Shown piece after piece: positions 26,005-34,918 of a DNA stretch of 64,000 nucleotides; the first letter of the stretch is position 1; each line of letters begins with the position of its first letter. Made by a program: the position numbers and the translations under genes. The DNA lies in assembly GCA_021413885.1 (NCBI GenBank), contig JAIOPM010000005.1:108878-172877 (forward strand), read 5' to 3'. Source of the DNA: Planctomycetota bacterium. GTDB taxonomy: Bacteria > Planctomycetota > UBA1135 > GCA-002686595. The notes beneath the pieces were generated by a model. It ran no database searches and was not told the DNA's origin. It saw only the letters and a program-made list of their open reading frames with translations.

Positions 26005-28371
26005 ATGCGCCCGTTCTCGTTCCCCTCCACACTCACCTCCGTCCTCGCGTGCCTCGGCTTCGGGCTTCTCAGCCCGGCCTGCGGCTCTTCCGGCGACGAC
26101 GGCGGCCACGCGCCGAAGAACCTCCAGTACACGGTTCCGGCCGCGGTCTACGCGCGCGGCGTCGGGATCGATCCGAACACGCCGTCGGTCAAGGGGAAGG
26201 TGACGTCGTACTGGGTCGAACCGGCGCTGCCGAACGGGCTCGCGCTCGATCCGAAGACCGGCGTGATCACCGGCGCGCCCGACGCGGTGTCGGACCTCGG
26301 CAAGTTCACGGTCTTCGCCAAGAACAAGCACGGCAAGACCAGCACGCAACTGTCGCTCGGCGTCGCGCTGCCGTCGCGCTTCGCGATCGTCGGTCAGACG
26401 TTGGACGAGACGCTCAGCGTCTTCGCCGGCGCGGCGGAGCCGGGCGAGTGGCGACCGAACGGCTTCTTCGCGCGCGCCGACGCGACGCAGCGCCTGCGCG
26501 CGGTGGTCGCGCACCCGAGCGGGCGTTTCGTGTACGCGCTCGACGACGCGACCAACGACGTCGCGCTGTACTCGATCGACCCGAAGACCGGCGAACTTTC
26601 CGCGGGCGGGATCTTCCCGACGGGCAACGGACCGTGGTCGCTGTCGTTCGATGCGGCGGGCTGTCACGGTTACCTGCTGTGCCGCGCGGACGAGACGGTC
26701 GAGTCGTACGCGATCGATCACGCGACCGGCGCGGTGACGCCGATCGGCGCGCCGATCTTCCTCGGCGGCGGACCGCAGGCGATGCACCTCGATGCGTCGA
26801 GCCGTTTCCTCTACGTCGCCGAGACGTGGCGCTCCAAGGTCCAGGCGCTGGCACTCGACGCGACGACGCACTTGCCGACGTTGCGCGGTGCCGCGATCGC
26901 CAGCGGCGAGACGCCGGTCGACCTCGAGATCGATCCCGCGGGTCGGTTCCTCTACACAGCGAACCTGCGCAGCCACGATCTCTCGCGCTTCGCGATCGAT
27001 GCGACGACCGGCGAGCTCTCGAGCCTCGATTCCGTCGGAACCGGCGTGTTCCCGTCGGACGTCGCCATCGATCCGACCGGTCGCTTCCTGTACGTGTGCG
27101 AATCGGGCGACGACGCGATCCACGGTTTCGCGATCGATCCCGCGACCGGAGCGCTGACCGCCCTCGCCGCGGGACGCAAGGCGGGCACGCGGCCGATCAG
27201 CCTGACGTTCGAATCGACCGGCGATCAGCTCCACGTGCTCGACATCGACGGCAATCGCGTGTGGACGTTCCCGGTCGATCGCGCGACCGGCGCGCTCGGC
27301 GATCCGCGCGCGATGGGCACCCGCGACCAGCCGATGACCCTCGCGTTGATCCAGGACAACCACGCGGCCGTGCCGCGGTCGCGCTTCGTGTACGTCGCGA
27401 ACGGCGGTTCTCACGACCTGTCGGTCTACGCCGCGAACAACACCAACGGCGCGCTCCACACGATCACGGCGAGTGTCTTCAGCCCCGGCTCGCCCCGGGT
27501 CGCGTTGGCGACGCCGAACGGGCGCTTCGTCTACTCGCTGACCTCGGGCGCCGACACCGCGCGCGGCTTCGCGGTCGACGCGGTGACCGGCGAGTTGACC
27601 AGCGTCGGCTGGCCGTCGCCCCTCGCGAGCACGCCGGTCGCCGGCGTCATCGATCCGTCCGGACGCTTCCTATTCGCGCTCTCCGCCGACGACGACTTGG
27701 TGCAGTGCTTCGAGATCAACCCGACCAACGGGACGCTCGCCCTGCGCGGATCGGCCAACACGGGCAGCGGCCCGTCGGCGCTCGCGATCGACAGCACCGG
27801 ACGCTTCCTCTACGTCGCGAACCACGCGGCGAGTTCGATCAGCTTCTTCCGGATCGATCCGCGCAACGGCGCGTTGACTCAGACTCAGCCGGAGTCGAGC
27901 GTCAACGGCTTCCCCAGCGCGATCTCGTGCCACCCGGACGGCCGACACCTCTACTTGGTGCTCGAGCAGAGCGGGACGGCGCTGAAGCTCGACATCGACG
28001 CGGTCACCGGCGAACTCTCCTCGCCTGTGCCGCAGTCCTCGGGCGTGTGGCCGACCGCGATCGCGGTCGACGCGCGCGGCCGCTTCGCCTACTCGGCCAA
28101 CCGCACGAACAGCGGCTTCGGCGACCTGACCTACTACGACATCGACAACGCGACCGGCGACCTGACTCCGATCGGCAGCGCGATCACCGGCCTCGGTCCG
28201 ATCGCGGCGGTCGGCGATCCGTCGGGTCGCTTCCTGTACGTGCTGAACGAGACCGACGACACGGTGACGGTCTACGCCGTCAACCAGACGAACGGCGCGC
28301 CGCTGCTCGCCACGTCGATCTCGACCGGCGTCGCGCCACGTTCGATCGCAATCATCGGCGCGCTGGAGTGA
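26005..28371 (+). CDS. Large YncE-like propeller lipoprotein with Ig-like N-terminal domain
   Basis: A 788-residue lipoprotein: signal up to LSPAC, then a putative Ig-like domain (He_PIG type) with LPNGLALDPKTGVITGAPD. It is followed by about 13 repeats of roughly 50 residues, each with a P/D-x-GRFLY-V strand and a D-x-x-T/N-G-x-L turn (for example GRFLYVANHA then IDPRNGALT). This is the 7-bladed lactonase/YncE/NHL-like propeller pattern, enough for two propellers in tandem. No lactonase catalytic set was identified. ATG 26005 is chosen from AGGAG at -9 and the signal peptide; the frame upstream to 25861 is not supported. It probably sits on the periplasmic or outer surface and binds a ligand or protein. 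Confidence 0.8.
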   Translation: MRPFSFPSTLTSVLACLGFGLLSPACGSSGDDGGHAPKNLQYTVPAAVYARGVGIDPNTPSVKGKVTSYWVEPALPNGLALDPKTGVITGAPDAVSDLGKFTVFAKNKHGKTSTQLSLGVALPSRFAIVGQTLDETLSVFAGAAEPGEWRPNGFFARADATQRLRAVVAHPSGRFVYALDDATNDVALYSIDPKTGELSAGGIFPTGNGPWSLSFDAAGCHGYLLCRADETVESYAIDHATGAVTPIGAPIFLGGGPQAMHLDASSRFLYVAETWRSKVQALALDATTHLPTLRGAAIASGETPVDLEIDPAGRFLYTANLRSHDLSRFAIDATTGELSSLDSVGTGVFPSDVAIDPTGRFLYVCESGDDAIHGFAIDPATGALTALAAGRKAGTRPISLTFESTGDQLHVLDIDGNRVWTFPVDRATGALGDPRAMGTRDQPMTLALIQDNHAAVPRSRFVYVANGGSHDLSVYAANNTNGALHTITASVFSPGSPRVALATPNGRFVYSLTSGADTARGFAVDAVTGELTSVGWPSPLASTPVAGVIDPSGRFLFALSADDDLVQCFEINPTNGTLALRGSANTGSGPSALAIDSTGRFLYVANHAASSISFFRIDPRNGALTQTQPESSVNGFPSAISCHPDGRHLYLVLEQSGTALKLDIDAVTGELSSPVPQSSGVWPTAIAVDARGRFAYSANRTNSGFGDLTYYDIDNATGDLTPIGSAITGLGPIAAVGDPSGRFLYVLNETDDTVTVYAVNQTNGAPLLATSISTGVAPRSIAIIGALE

Positions 28372-28406
28372 GTCCGGAGCGATGCGACGAGCGCCTCAGG
28401 CGCCGT

Positions 28407-29765
28407 TCAGCCTAGCGGCGGCCGCTTCCACGCGCCGATCGACGCGAGCAGGTAGGCGCGCAGCTCGCCGACCTTGACCCGCTCCTGCTGCATCGAATCG
28501 CGATGCCGCACGGTGACCACGTCGTCCTTCAACGTGTCGCCGTCGACGGTGACGCAGAACGGCGTGCCGATCTCGTCCTGACGGCGATAGCGCCGACCGA
28601 TCGCCGCGCTCTGGTCGTAGTAGGTCGAAAGGCGCGCGCGACGCAGCTCGGCTTCGATCTCGAGCGCCTTCTCCGGCATGCCTTCCTTCTTGACCAACGG
28701 AAAGACGCCGACGGTGATGGGCGCGATCTCGGGGTGGAAGCGCAACAGGGCGCGCGTCTCGCCCTCGACTTGCTCCTCGACGTAGCCGTCGATCATCGCC
28801 GTCAGCGCGATGCGGTTGACGCCGCCCGCGGGCTCGATCACGAACGGGAAGTAACGCTCCTTCGTTTCGGGATCGAAGTAGCGGAGGTCGACACCGCTCG
28901 CTTCCGAGTGTCGCTTCAAGTCGAAGTCGGTGCGGCAGGCGATGCCTTCGAGCTCGCCCCAGCCGAACGGATACTCGTACTCGATGTCGGTGGTGCCGGT
29001 CGAGTAGTGGGCGAGCTCCGACTTGTCGTGCTCGCGCATGCGCAGCTTGCCGGCGTCGAAGCCGAGGTCGAGGTACCACTGCATGCGCTCCTTGCGCCAG
29101 TAGTCGTACCACTGCTCGTTCTGCGCGGGCGGCACGAAGAACTCCATCTCGCACTGCTCGAACTCGCGCGTGCGGAAGACGAAGTTGCCCGGCGTGATCT
29201 CGTTGCGGAACGACTTGCCGATCTGCGCGATGCCGAAGGGCGGCTTGACGCGCGAACTCTGCAGCACGTTCATGAAGTTGAGGAAGATCCCCTGCGCGGT
29301 CTCGGGCCGCAGGTACGCGACCGAGCTCGTCGACTCCGCCGCGCCGATGTTGGTCTTGAACATCAGGTTGAAGGCGCGCGGTTCGGTGAGCTCCCCGCCG
29401 CACTCGGTCGGCTTCTTCGACGAGCGCTCGGGACAACGCGCGTCGTCGAGCTTGTCGGCGCGGAACCGCGCCTTGCACTTCTTGCAGTCGACCATCGGGT
29501 CGGTGAAGCCCGACACGTGCCCCGACGTCTCCCACGTCTTCGGGTTCTGGATGATCGCGGAGTCGAGGCCGACGACGTCGGAGCGCGTCGTCACCGTCCG
29601 CTGCCACCACGAGTTCTTGACGTTGCGCAGCAGCTCGACGCCGAGCGGCCCGTAGTCGTACGTGTTGCCGATGCCGCCGTAGATCTCGGAGGCCTGGAAC
29701 ACGAATCCCCGGCGCTTGCACAGGGAGACGATTTTTTCCATCAACTGCGGGTCGGTCGTGGGCAT
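28407..29765 (-). CDS. glyS: Glycine--tRNA ligase, single-chain class II
   Basis: A 452-residue cytosolic enzyme that charges tRNA-Gly. It starts with KIVSLCKRRGFVFQASEIYGG and NTYDYGPLGVELLRNVK, the family N-terminus. A Cys-rich insertion follows (VDCKKCKARFRADK with further Cys in ARCPERSS and ECGGEL). Class II motif 2 is GKSFRNEITPGNFVFRTREFEQ, and the motif 3 region is ALLRFHPEIAPITVGVFPL, leading into the anticodon-binding fold. This is the alpha2 eukaryal/archaeal/Thermus-type enzyme rather than the alpha2beta2 type. The size is near that expected. The upstream frame to 30176 overlaps mqnC on the other strand and is not coding. Confidence 0.95.
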   Translation of the reverse strand: MPTTDPQLMEKIVSLCKRRGFVFQASEIYGGIGNTYDYGPLGVELLRNVKNSWWQRTVTTRSDVVGLDSAIIQNPKTWETSGHVSGFTDPMVDCKKCKARFRADKLDDARCPERSSKKPTECGGELTEPRAFNLMFKTNIGAAESTSSVAYLRPETAQGIFLNFMNVLQSSRVKPPFGIAQIGKSFRNEITPGNFVFRTREFEQCEMEFFVPPAQNEQWYDYWRKERMQWYLDLGFDAGKLRMREHDKSELAHYSTGTTDIEYEYPFGWGELEGIACRTDFDLKRHSEASGVDLRYFDPETKERYFPFVIEPAGGVNRIALTAMIDGYVEEQVEGETRALLRFHPEIAPITVGVFPLVKKEGMPEKALEIEAELRRARLSTYYDQSAAIGRRYRRQDEIGTPFCVTVDGDTLKDDVVTVRHRDSMQQERVKVGELRAYLLASIGAWKRPPLG

Positions 29766-29913
29766 GGAGTTCCTAGGACGGCGGCGGCGAAAGCGCGCAG
29801 TGTAGCGATCGGTCGTGGTCGATTCAGCGCCGCCGACGAGCTCGTCGACGCGCCGAAGCACGCCTGAAGCGCAGCACGCGAAATCGCGCCGCTCGAACCT
29901 ATACTGGTCGCCC

Positions 29914-31125
29914 ATGCAATCGGCCGACTCCCCCGCCGGCGCGCCGCCGGTCGTCTCGAACCGCTCCGCGCAAGCTGCGCGCGACGTCGAGCGCATCGCA
30001 GAGAAAGTGCTCGCCGCCGAGCGCATCGACTCCGCTGAAGCGTTGACGCTGCACGACCACGCCGACGTGCTCACGCTCGGATTGCTCGCCGACGCCGTGC
30101 GCCGCCGCAAGCATCCCGAGCCGATCGTCACGTACATCGTCGATCGCAACATCAACCCGACCAACGTCTGCATCACCGACTGCGGGTTCTGCGCGTTCTA
30201 TCGCCGGCCGAACGCCGACGGAGCGTACGTCCTGCCGCGCGAGGAGATCCACGCGAAGGTCGCGGAGACCGCGGCGCTCGGCGGGCGCCAGATCCTGATG
30301 CAGGGCGGGCACCATCCGTACTTGAAGACCGCGTGGTGGTGCGACTTGATCGCCGACCTGCGCACGCGCTTCCCCGAGATCAACTCGCACGCGCTGTCGG
30401 CGCCGGAGCTCGATCACCTCGCCAAGCTCGACAAGCGTCCGGTCGAGCACGTGATCCGCGACTTGCAGGCGGCGGGCCTCGGCTCGGTTCCCGGCGCGGG
30501 CGCGGAGATGCTCGTCGAACGCGTGCGCAAGATCATCGCGCCGAAGAAGACGTCGACCGAGCGTTGGCTCGACGTGCACCGCAAGGTCCACGAAGCCGGC
30601 CTGCGCTCGTCGGCGACGATGATGTTCGGCCACGTCGAGACCGCGGCCGAGCGCGTCGAGCACCTCCAACGCATCCGCGACTTGCAGGACGAGACCGGCG
30701 GCTTCACCGCGTTCGCGTGTTGGACGATGCAGCCCGAGGGCGTCCCCGAGGCCGAGCTGTATCCACGCAAGGCGACGCCGGGCGTGTACCTGCGCGTCCA
30801 AGCGCTCGCGCGGATCTTCCTCGACAACGTCGCGAACATCCAGACGAGCTACGTCACGCAAGGCCTGAAGATGGCGCAGATCACGCTGCGCTACGGCTGC
30901 AACGATTTCGGCGGCACGATGATCGAGGAGAACGTCGTCTCCGCGGCCGGGTGCTTCAACCTCGCGTCGATCCAACGCATCGAGCGCGTGATCGAACGCG
31001 CGGGCTTCACGCCGGTGCAGCGCAATTCGTGGTACGGCCTGGTCGATCCGCGGCGGCCCGAGCTGCAACGCGGTCCGACGTGCCGCGAGGAAGCGGCCGC
31101 GCGCCCGCCGGCGGTGACCGCGTGA
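29914..31125 (+). CDS. mqnC: Cyclic dehypoxanthine futalosine synthase (radical SAM)
   Basis: A 403-residue radical SAM enzyme of the futalosine route to menaquinone that closes dehypoxanthine futalosine into its cyclic form. The N-terminal helix precedes YIVDRNINPTNVCITDCGFCAFYRR, carrying the Cys-x3-Cys-x2-Cys site for the 4Fe-4S cluster. Then come GGRQILMQGGHHPYLKTAWW and HALSAPELDHLAK, typical of MqnC rather than MqnE. ATG 29914 is chosen by family start. The stop overlaps mqnE by a GTGA, so the two are co-translated. mqnA lies at 57472; mqnB and mqnD are not in this window. Confidence 0.95.
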   Translation: MQSADSPAGAPPVVSNRSAQAARDVERIAEKVLAAERIDSAEALTLHDHADVLTLGLLADAVRRRKHPEPIVTYIVDRNINPTNVCITDCGFCAFYRRPNADGAYVLPREEIHAKVAETAALGGRQILMQGGHHPYLKTAWWCDLIADLRTRFPEINSHALSAPELDHLAKLDKRPVEHVIRDLQAAGLGSVPGAGAEMLVERVRKIIAPKKTSTERWLDVHRKVHEAGLRSSATMMFGHVETAAERVEHLQRIRDLQDETGGFTAFACWTMQPEGVPEAELYPRKATPGVYLRVQALARIFLDNVANIQTSYVTQGLKMAQITLRYGCNDFGGTMIEENVVSAAGCFNLASIQRIERVIERAGFTPVQRNSWYGLVDPRRPELQRGPTCREEAAARPPAVTA

Positions 31126-32300
31126 TCGCGCGCGAAACTCGCGCGGGCGCGGAAGCGAAGTTGGTCGAGCTCGCGCGCTCCGCGGGCCTCGCCGACATCG
31201 GGGAGAAGGTGCTCGCGAAGGAGCGCCTGTCGCTCGACGACGGCGCGCGCCTCTATCGCAACGCGGAGATCCACGTCGTCGGCGCGCTCGCCAACTTCGT
31301 GCGCGAACGGCTGCACGGCAACCTCGCGTACTTCAACGTCAACCAACACGTCAACTACACCAACCTCTGCAACAAGCTCTGTCGCTTCTGCGCGTTCCAG
31401 CGTTTGCCCGGCCAAGAGGGCGCGTACTGGTGGAGTCCCGAGGAATGCGCCGCGAAGGTGCGCGCGCAACTCGACGAGCCGGTGACCGAAGTCCACATGG
31501 TCGCGGGCGTGTGGCCGAAGATTCCGTACACCTACTACCTCGACCTCCTGCGCGCCGTGAAGGCCGCGCGTCCGTCGATCCACATCAAGGCGTTCACGAT
31601 GGTCGAGCTCGACCAGATCGCGAAGGTCGCGAAGAAGCCGCTCGAAGTCGTGCTCGAAGAGCTGAAGGCCGCGGGCCTCGGCTCGGTTCCCGGCGGCGGC
31701 GCCGAAGTCTTCAGCGAACGCGTGCGCGCCGAGACGTACCACTTGAAGATCAGCGGCGACGAATGGCTCGCGATCGCGAAGAAGGTCCACCACGCCGGCC
31801 TGCGCTCGAACTGCACGATGTTGCACGGGCACATCGAGACGATCGAGGAGCGCGTCGAGCACCTCGATCGCTTGCGCAAACTCCAAGACGAGACGCACGG
31901 CTTCCAGACGTACATCCCGCTCTCGTTCCATCCCGACAACTCCGAGATGGCCGACGTGCCGGGCCCGACGGCGCTCGACGAGTTGCGCGAGCTCAGCGTC
32001 GGACGCTTGATGCTCGACAACATCCCGCACGTCAAGGCGTACTGGATCCTGATGGACGTTCCGGTCGCTCAACTCGCGCTCGCGTACGGCGCCGACGACG
32101 TCGACGGCACCGTCGTCGAGGAGAAGATCTACCACGAGGCGGGCGCGACGACGCCGCAGGTCGTGCAGCGCGCCGAGCTGATCCAATGGATCCGCGACGC
32201 CGGCCGGATCCCGGTCGAACGCGACACGCTCTACAACGTGATCTGGTCGGACGACCCGACGCGCGCGTCGGCCGGCCGCCCGGCGCCGGTCTCGGTCTGA
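31122..32300 (+). CDS. mqnE: Aminofutalosine synthase (radical SAM)
   Basis: A 392-residue radical SAM enzyme that joins the MqnA product 3-[(1-carboxyvinyl)oxy]benzoate to SAM-derived adenosyl, giving aminofutalosine. The cluster motif is NYTNLCNKLCRFCAFQR (Cys-x3-Cys-x2-Cys). It is followed by EVHMVAGVWPKIPYTYYLDLLR and GSVPGGGAEVFSERVR, diagnostic for MqnE. It resembles the preceding mqnC, as the two are homologous. The start is the GTG of the GTGA overlap. An aminofutalosine-type pathway is implied, which needs an aminofutalosine-acting MqnB or deaminase step elsewhere in the genome. Confidence 0.94.
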   Translation: MIARETRAGAEAKLVELARSAGLADIGEKVLAKERLSLDDGARLYRNAEIHVVGALANFVRERLHGNLAYFNVNQHVNYTNLCNKLCRFCAFQRLPGQEGAYWWSPEECAAKVRAQLDEPVTEVHMVAGVWPKIPYTYYLDLLRAVKAARPSIHIKAFTMVELDQIAKVAKKPLEVVLEELKAAGLGSVPGGGAEVFSERVRAETYHLKISGDEWLAIAKKVHHAGLRSNCTMLHGHIETIEERVEHLDRLRKLQDETHGFQTYIPLSFHPDNSEMADVPGPTALDELRELSVGRLMLDNIPHVKAYWILMDVPVAQLALAYGADDVDGTVVEEKIYHEAGATTPQVVQRAELIQWIRDAGRIPVERDTLYNVIWSDDPTRASAGRPAPVSV

Positions 32301-32370
32301 GACGACCGCAAGACACGGGGTGCCCATCCCCTCTCGCGTTCGCGCGGGTGACGTGGTGAGATCGGGAGCG

Positions 32371-33408
32371 GTGAGGAAACTCGGGATCACGATCGCCGCG
32401 AGCCTGTGCTGCGCGTTCGTCGCGGGTTGCGGCGGGAGCGAAGTCCAGGCGGCGCCGTTGCAAGTTCCGGCGCTCGCGCCCGATGCCAGTCCGTTCCGTC
32501 TCGCGGCGCGCATCGCGCTGCCGAAGGTGGAAGGTCGACTAGATCACATCGCGCGGGACTCGAAACGCGACCGCGCGTGGATCGCGGCGCGCTCCAACGG
32601 TTCGGTGGAGATCGTCGACCTCGCGGAGGGGAAGCACGTGCTCTCGCGCGCCGGCTTCGTCGAGGCGCAAGGCATCGCGTACTTGCCCGAGGTCGATCGC
32701 GTGGTCGTCGCGTGCGGTGATCCGGGCTCGCTCGAAGTCTTCGACGCGCAGAGCGGTGATTCCGCGGCGAGCGTCGGCGTCGGACTCGACGCCGATGTCG
32801 TGCGCTACGACCCGTCGCTGCAGCGCGTGTTCGTCGGTTGGGGCTCGGGCGCGATTGCGGTCGTCGACATCAAGGCATGGAAGGTCGTGTCGGCGTTCTC
32901 GCTGACCTCGCATCCCGAAGGCTTCGCGTTGACCAAGGACGGCGAGCGCCTGATCGTCAACCTCGCCGAGGAACGCAAGGTGGTCGAGCTCTCGCGCGCC
33001 GAGAAGACGTTGAAGGCCGCGTGGACTCTCGGCGAACGGCGCGGCAACTACCCGATGGTCCTCGTCGAGAACGACACGCGCGTGGTGATCGGCGTGCGCG
33101 ATCCGCCGTCGCTCGTGACGCTCGACGCGAAGACCGGCGCGGTTCTGGCGAGCGAGCCGATGTCCGCCGACGTCGACGATCTCTTCGAGGACGTCGCGAA
33201 GCAACGCCTCTACGCCGCGTGCGGCGAAGGTTGGATCGACGTGTTCGAGCGCAAGTCCGACGGCGCGTTCCGCCGCATCGCGCGCCACGCGACGCGCAAG
33301 GGCGCACGCACGGCGCTGTTCGTCCCGGAGAAGCGCCGGCTGTTGCTCGCGGTGCCCGCGGGCGAGGGCAAGACCGCCGAGCTCTGGGTGCTCGACGTCG
33401 CCGAGTGA
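32371..33408 (+). CDS. YncE-like beta-propeller lipoprotein
   Basis: A 345-residue lipoprotein. GTG 32371, just after GGGAG, opens RKLGITIAASLCCAFVAGC, a lipobox signal. Repeats of about 42 residues follow, each reading x-V-E-I/V-x-D with a turn such as NGSVEIVDLAEGKHV, GSLEVFDAQSGDSA and SGAIAVVDIKAWKVV. This fits a seven-bladed YncE/40-residue-repeat propeller. Such proteins often bind metal, heme or DNA, or act as scaffolds, but no activity can be assigned here. The stop overlaps the next gene by GTGA. The longer frame from 32320 lacks a good signal start. Confidence 0.75.
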   Translation: MRKLGITIAASLCCAFVAGCGGSEVQAAPLQVPALAPDASPFRLAARIALPKVEGRLDHIARDSKRDRAWIAARSNGSVEIVDLAEGKHVLSRAGFVEAQGIAYLPEVDRVVVACGDPGSLEVFDAQSGDSAASVGVGLDADVVRYDPSLQRVFVGWGSGAIAVVDIKAWKVVSAFSLTSHPEGFALTKDGERLIVNLAEERKVVELSRAEKTLKAAWTLGERRGNYPMVLVENDTRVVIGVRDPPSLVTLDAKTGAVLASEPMSADVDDLFEDVAKQRLYAACGEGWIDVFERKSDGAFRRIARHATRKGARTALFVPEKRRLLLAVPAGEGKTAELWVLDVAE

Positions 33409-34064
33409 GCCCGCGCCTCGACACCGCGTCGCTCGCCGAACTCGTCGCCGAGGGCGAAGGCCGTCGCCTCGAGTTCAAGGAAGGCTTCTCGAACGCGGCA
33501 AAGCTCGCGCGCACGCTCGCGGCGTTCGCCAACACGCGCGGCGGCGTGTTGGTGGTCGGCGTCGACGACGACGGCGACGTGCGCGGCGTGGCGCGACCGA
33601 AAGAGATCGTCGAGGCGCTGGTCCGCGCGGGACGCGAGACGCTCGAGCCGCCGCTCGCGCTCGAACCGCGGCCGTTCGCGCTCGACGGCCGCACCGTGAT
33701 CGCGGTCGCGATCGCGCGTTCCGACCGGCGCCCGCACGCCGTGGTGCATGACGACGGCGAGCGCGAGGTCGTCGTCCGCGTCGGCGCGTCGAATCGTCGC
33801 GCGGAAGGAGCGGCGCGGCGCGCGCTCGAGCTCGATGCGCGCGCGTCGAGCGGGCTCTCGCCGCTCGAGAAGAGCGTGCTCGCGTGGGTCGGTTCGCTCG
33901 CGCCGAAGGGCGACGGCGCGGAGGCGCGCGCCACGGCGGCCGGCTTCGCAAAGGCGCGCAACGTCGGAGCTCAACGCGCGAAGCGTGCGTTCATCGCGCT
34001 CGAACGACGCGGCCTCGTCGTCGGCTACGGCGCGGGAACTCGACGCGCGTACGCGTTGCCTTGA
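33405..34064 (+). CDS. AlbA_2/Schlafen-type ATP-binding domain protein with winged-helix-like tail
   Basis: A 219-residue cytosolic protein. EGRRLEFKEGF, then ARTLAAFANTRGGVLVVGVDDDGDVRGV, are signatures of the AlbA_2 (divergent AAA_4, Slfn) domain found in transcriptional regulators and RNA-related proteins. The C-terminal 70 residues, with SPLEKSVLAWVGSL and KARNVGAQRAKRAFIALERRGLVVGYG, look like a winged-helix unit. A regulator that senses nucleotides is a reasonable guess. GTG 33405 is fixed by GTGA overlap with the propeller gene. It abuts the convergent gene at 34065. Confidence 0.75.
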   Translation: MSPRLDTASLAELVAEGEGRRLEFKEGFSNAAKLARTLAAFANTRGGVLVVGVDDDGDVRGVARPKEIVEALVRAGRETLEPPLALEPRPFALDGRTVIAVAIARSDRRPHAVVHDDGEREVVVRVGASNRRAEGAARRALELDARASSGLSPLEKSVLAWVGSLAPKGDGAEARATAAGFAKARNVGAQRAKRAFIALERRGLVVGYGAGTRRAYALP

Positions 34065-34802
34065 TCAGAGCTTCGCGAGGCTCGCGGGCGGCTGGTCGAA
34101 GACCGCGATCTCGGTCAGCTTGCGTTGGTCCGTGCGAAAGCCGGACAGTTTGATCGAGCCATACGACTTCCAATCGGCCCACGCGTTGGTGAACGCGGGC
34201 TTCTCGTCGTCGCGCTTCGGATAGTACGACCACTGCTCGACCAACCCCGTGTCGCGCGCGATCCACACGTCGTACTTGTTCTCCGGCGTGTCGCCGACGT
34301 TCGCGAACGAGAGCACGACCACGTCCGCCGCGCGTTCGTCGGGCAACTTGTCCTCGCCCTTGTACTTCAGCGTGACGCCGTCTTCCTTCAGCTTGTACGG
34401 CATGATCAGCCAGTACGAATCGTTGATCCAGATCGACTTCGCGCGAGCGAGCGCATCGGCGACCACGCTCGCATCCTCGACTTGCTTGCCGTCGTCGAAC
34501 ACCTTGCCTTGGCCGGTGCAGACGTTCATCAGCACGACGCGCTTGCCGTCCTCGAGGCGATAGTCGCCGGTCCACTTGTCCCACACGTGGCGGCGTCCGT
34601 TGAAGAACGTCCAAGAGATGCAGCGCGTTCGATCCCACGCGGCGCGGCCGCCCATCGCGTGCATCGTCGTGTCGGCGAGCTCGACGGCTTTCGCGTCAGA
34701 GCCTTGGACGTCGAAGTGCGCGCCGGCGGGATTCGCGTCGGTCGACGCATGGCACGCGAGAGCGAAGAGCGAAAGAGCGAGCGAAGCGGCGAGTTTCTTC
34801 AT
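34065..34802 (-). CDS. Hypothetical exported lipoprotein (LolA-like beta-sheet type)
   Basis: A 245-residue protein with signal MKKLAASLALSLFALAC and lipobox LAC. The mature part begins with DTTMHAMGGRAAWDRTRCISWTFF, a pattern seen in exported 'outer membrane lipoprotein-sorting protein-like' hypotheticals of Bacteroidota and Planctomycetota. Repeated Trp/Tyr-rich strands (RRHVWDKWTGDYRLE, NDSYWLIMPYKLKE, YDVWIARDTGLVEQWSYYPK) suggest a half-barrel fold like LolA/LolB. A role in lipid or lipoprotein handling is only an analogy. The GGGGAG-like region upstream of ATG 34802 would be the ribosome site. Confidence 0.6.
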   Translation of the reverse strand: MKKLAASLALSLFALACHASTDANPAGAHFDVQGSDAKAVELADTTMHAMGGRAAWDRTRCISWTFFNGRRHVWDKWTGDYRLEDGKRVVLMNVCTGQGKVFDDGKQVEDASVVADALARAKSIWINDSYWLIMPYKLKEDGVTLKYKGEDKLPDERAADVVVLSFANVGDTPENKYDVWIARDTGLVEQWSYYPKRDDEKPAFTNAWADWKSYGSIKLSGFRTDQRKLTEIAVFDQPPASLAKL

Positions 34803-34918
34803 GGGGAGTCCGTGGGGTTCGCCGACCGAGGATCGCGAGCTCGCTTCGAAAAGCAAGCCGTCCGACGAAAGGAGCCGACCCGAGGGCCGGCTCCCGTGTG
34901 TCGGGCGCAGCTTCGACG

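Noticed and set aside
24034..27459. A 1141-codon leftward open frame opposite the FAD oxidoreductase and propeller genes
   Set aside because: It is the antisense shadow of two well-supported rightward genes. High GC leaves few stops on the opposite strand; the protein is Arg/Glu/Ala-rich with no domain pattern.
29900..29905. TATACT just before mqnC as a -10 box
   Set aside because: It lies only 8 bases from the ATG and no -35-like box is at the right distance; it would require a leaderless message.
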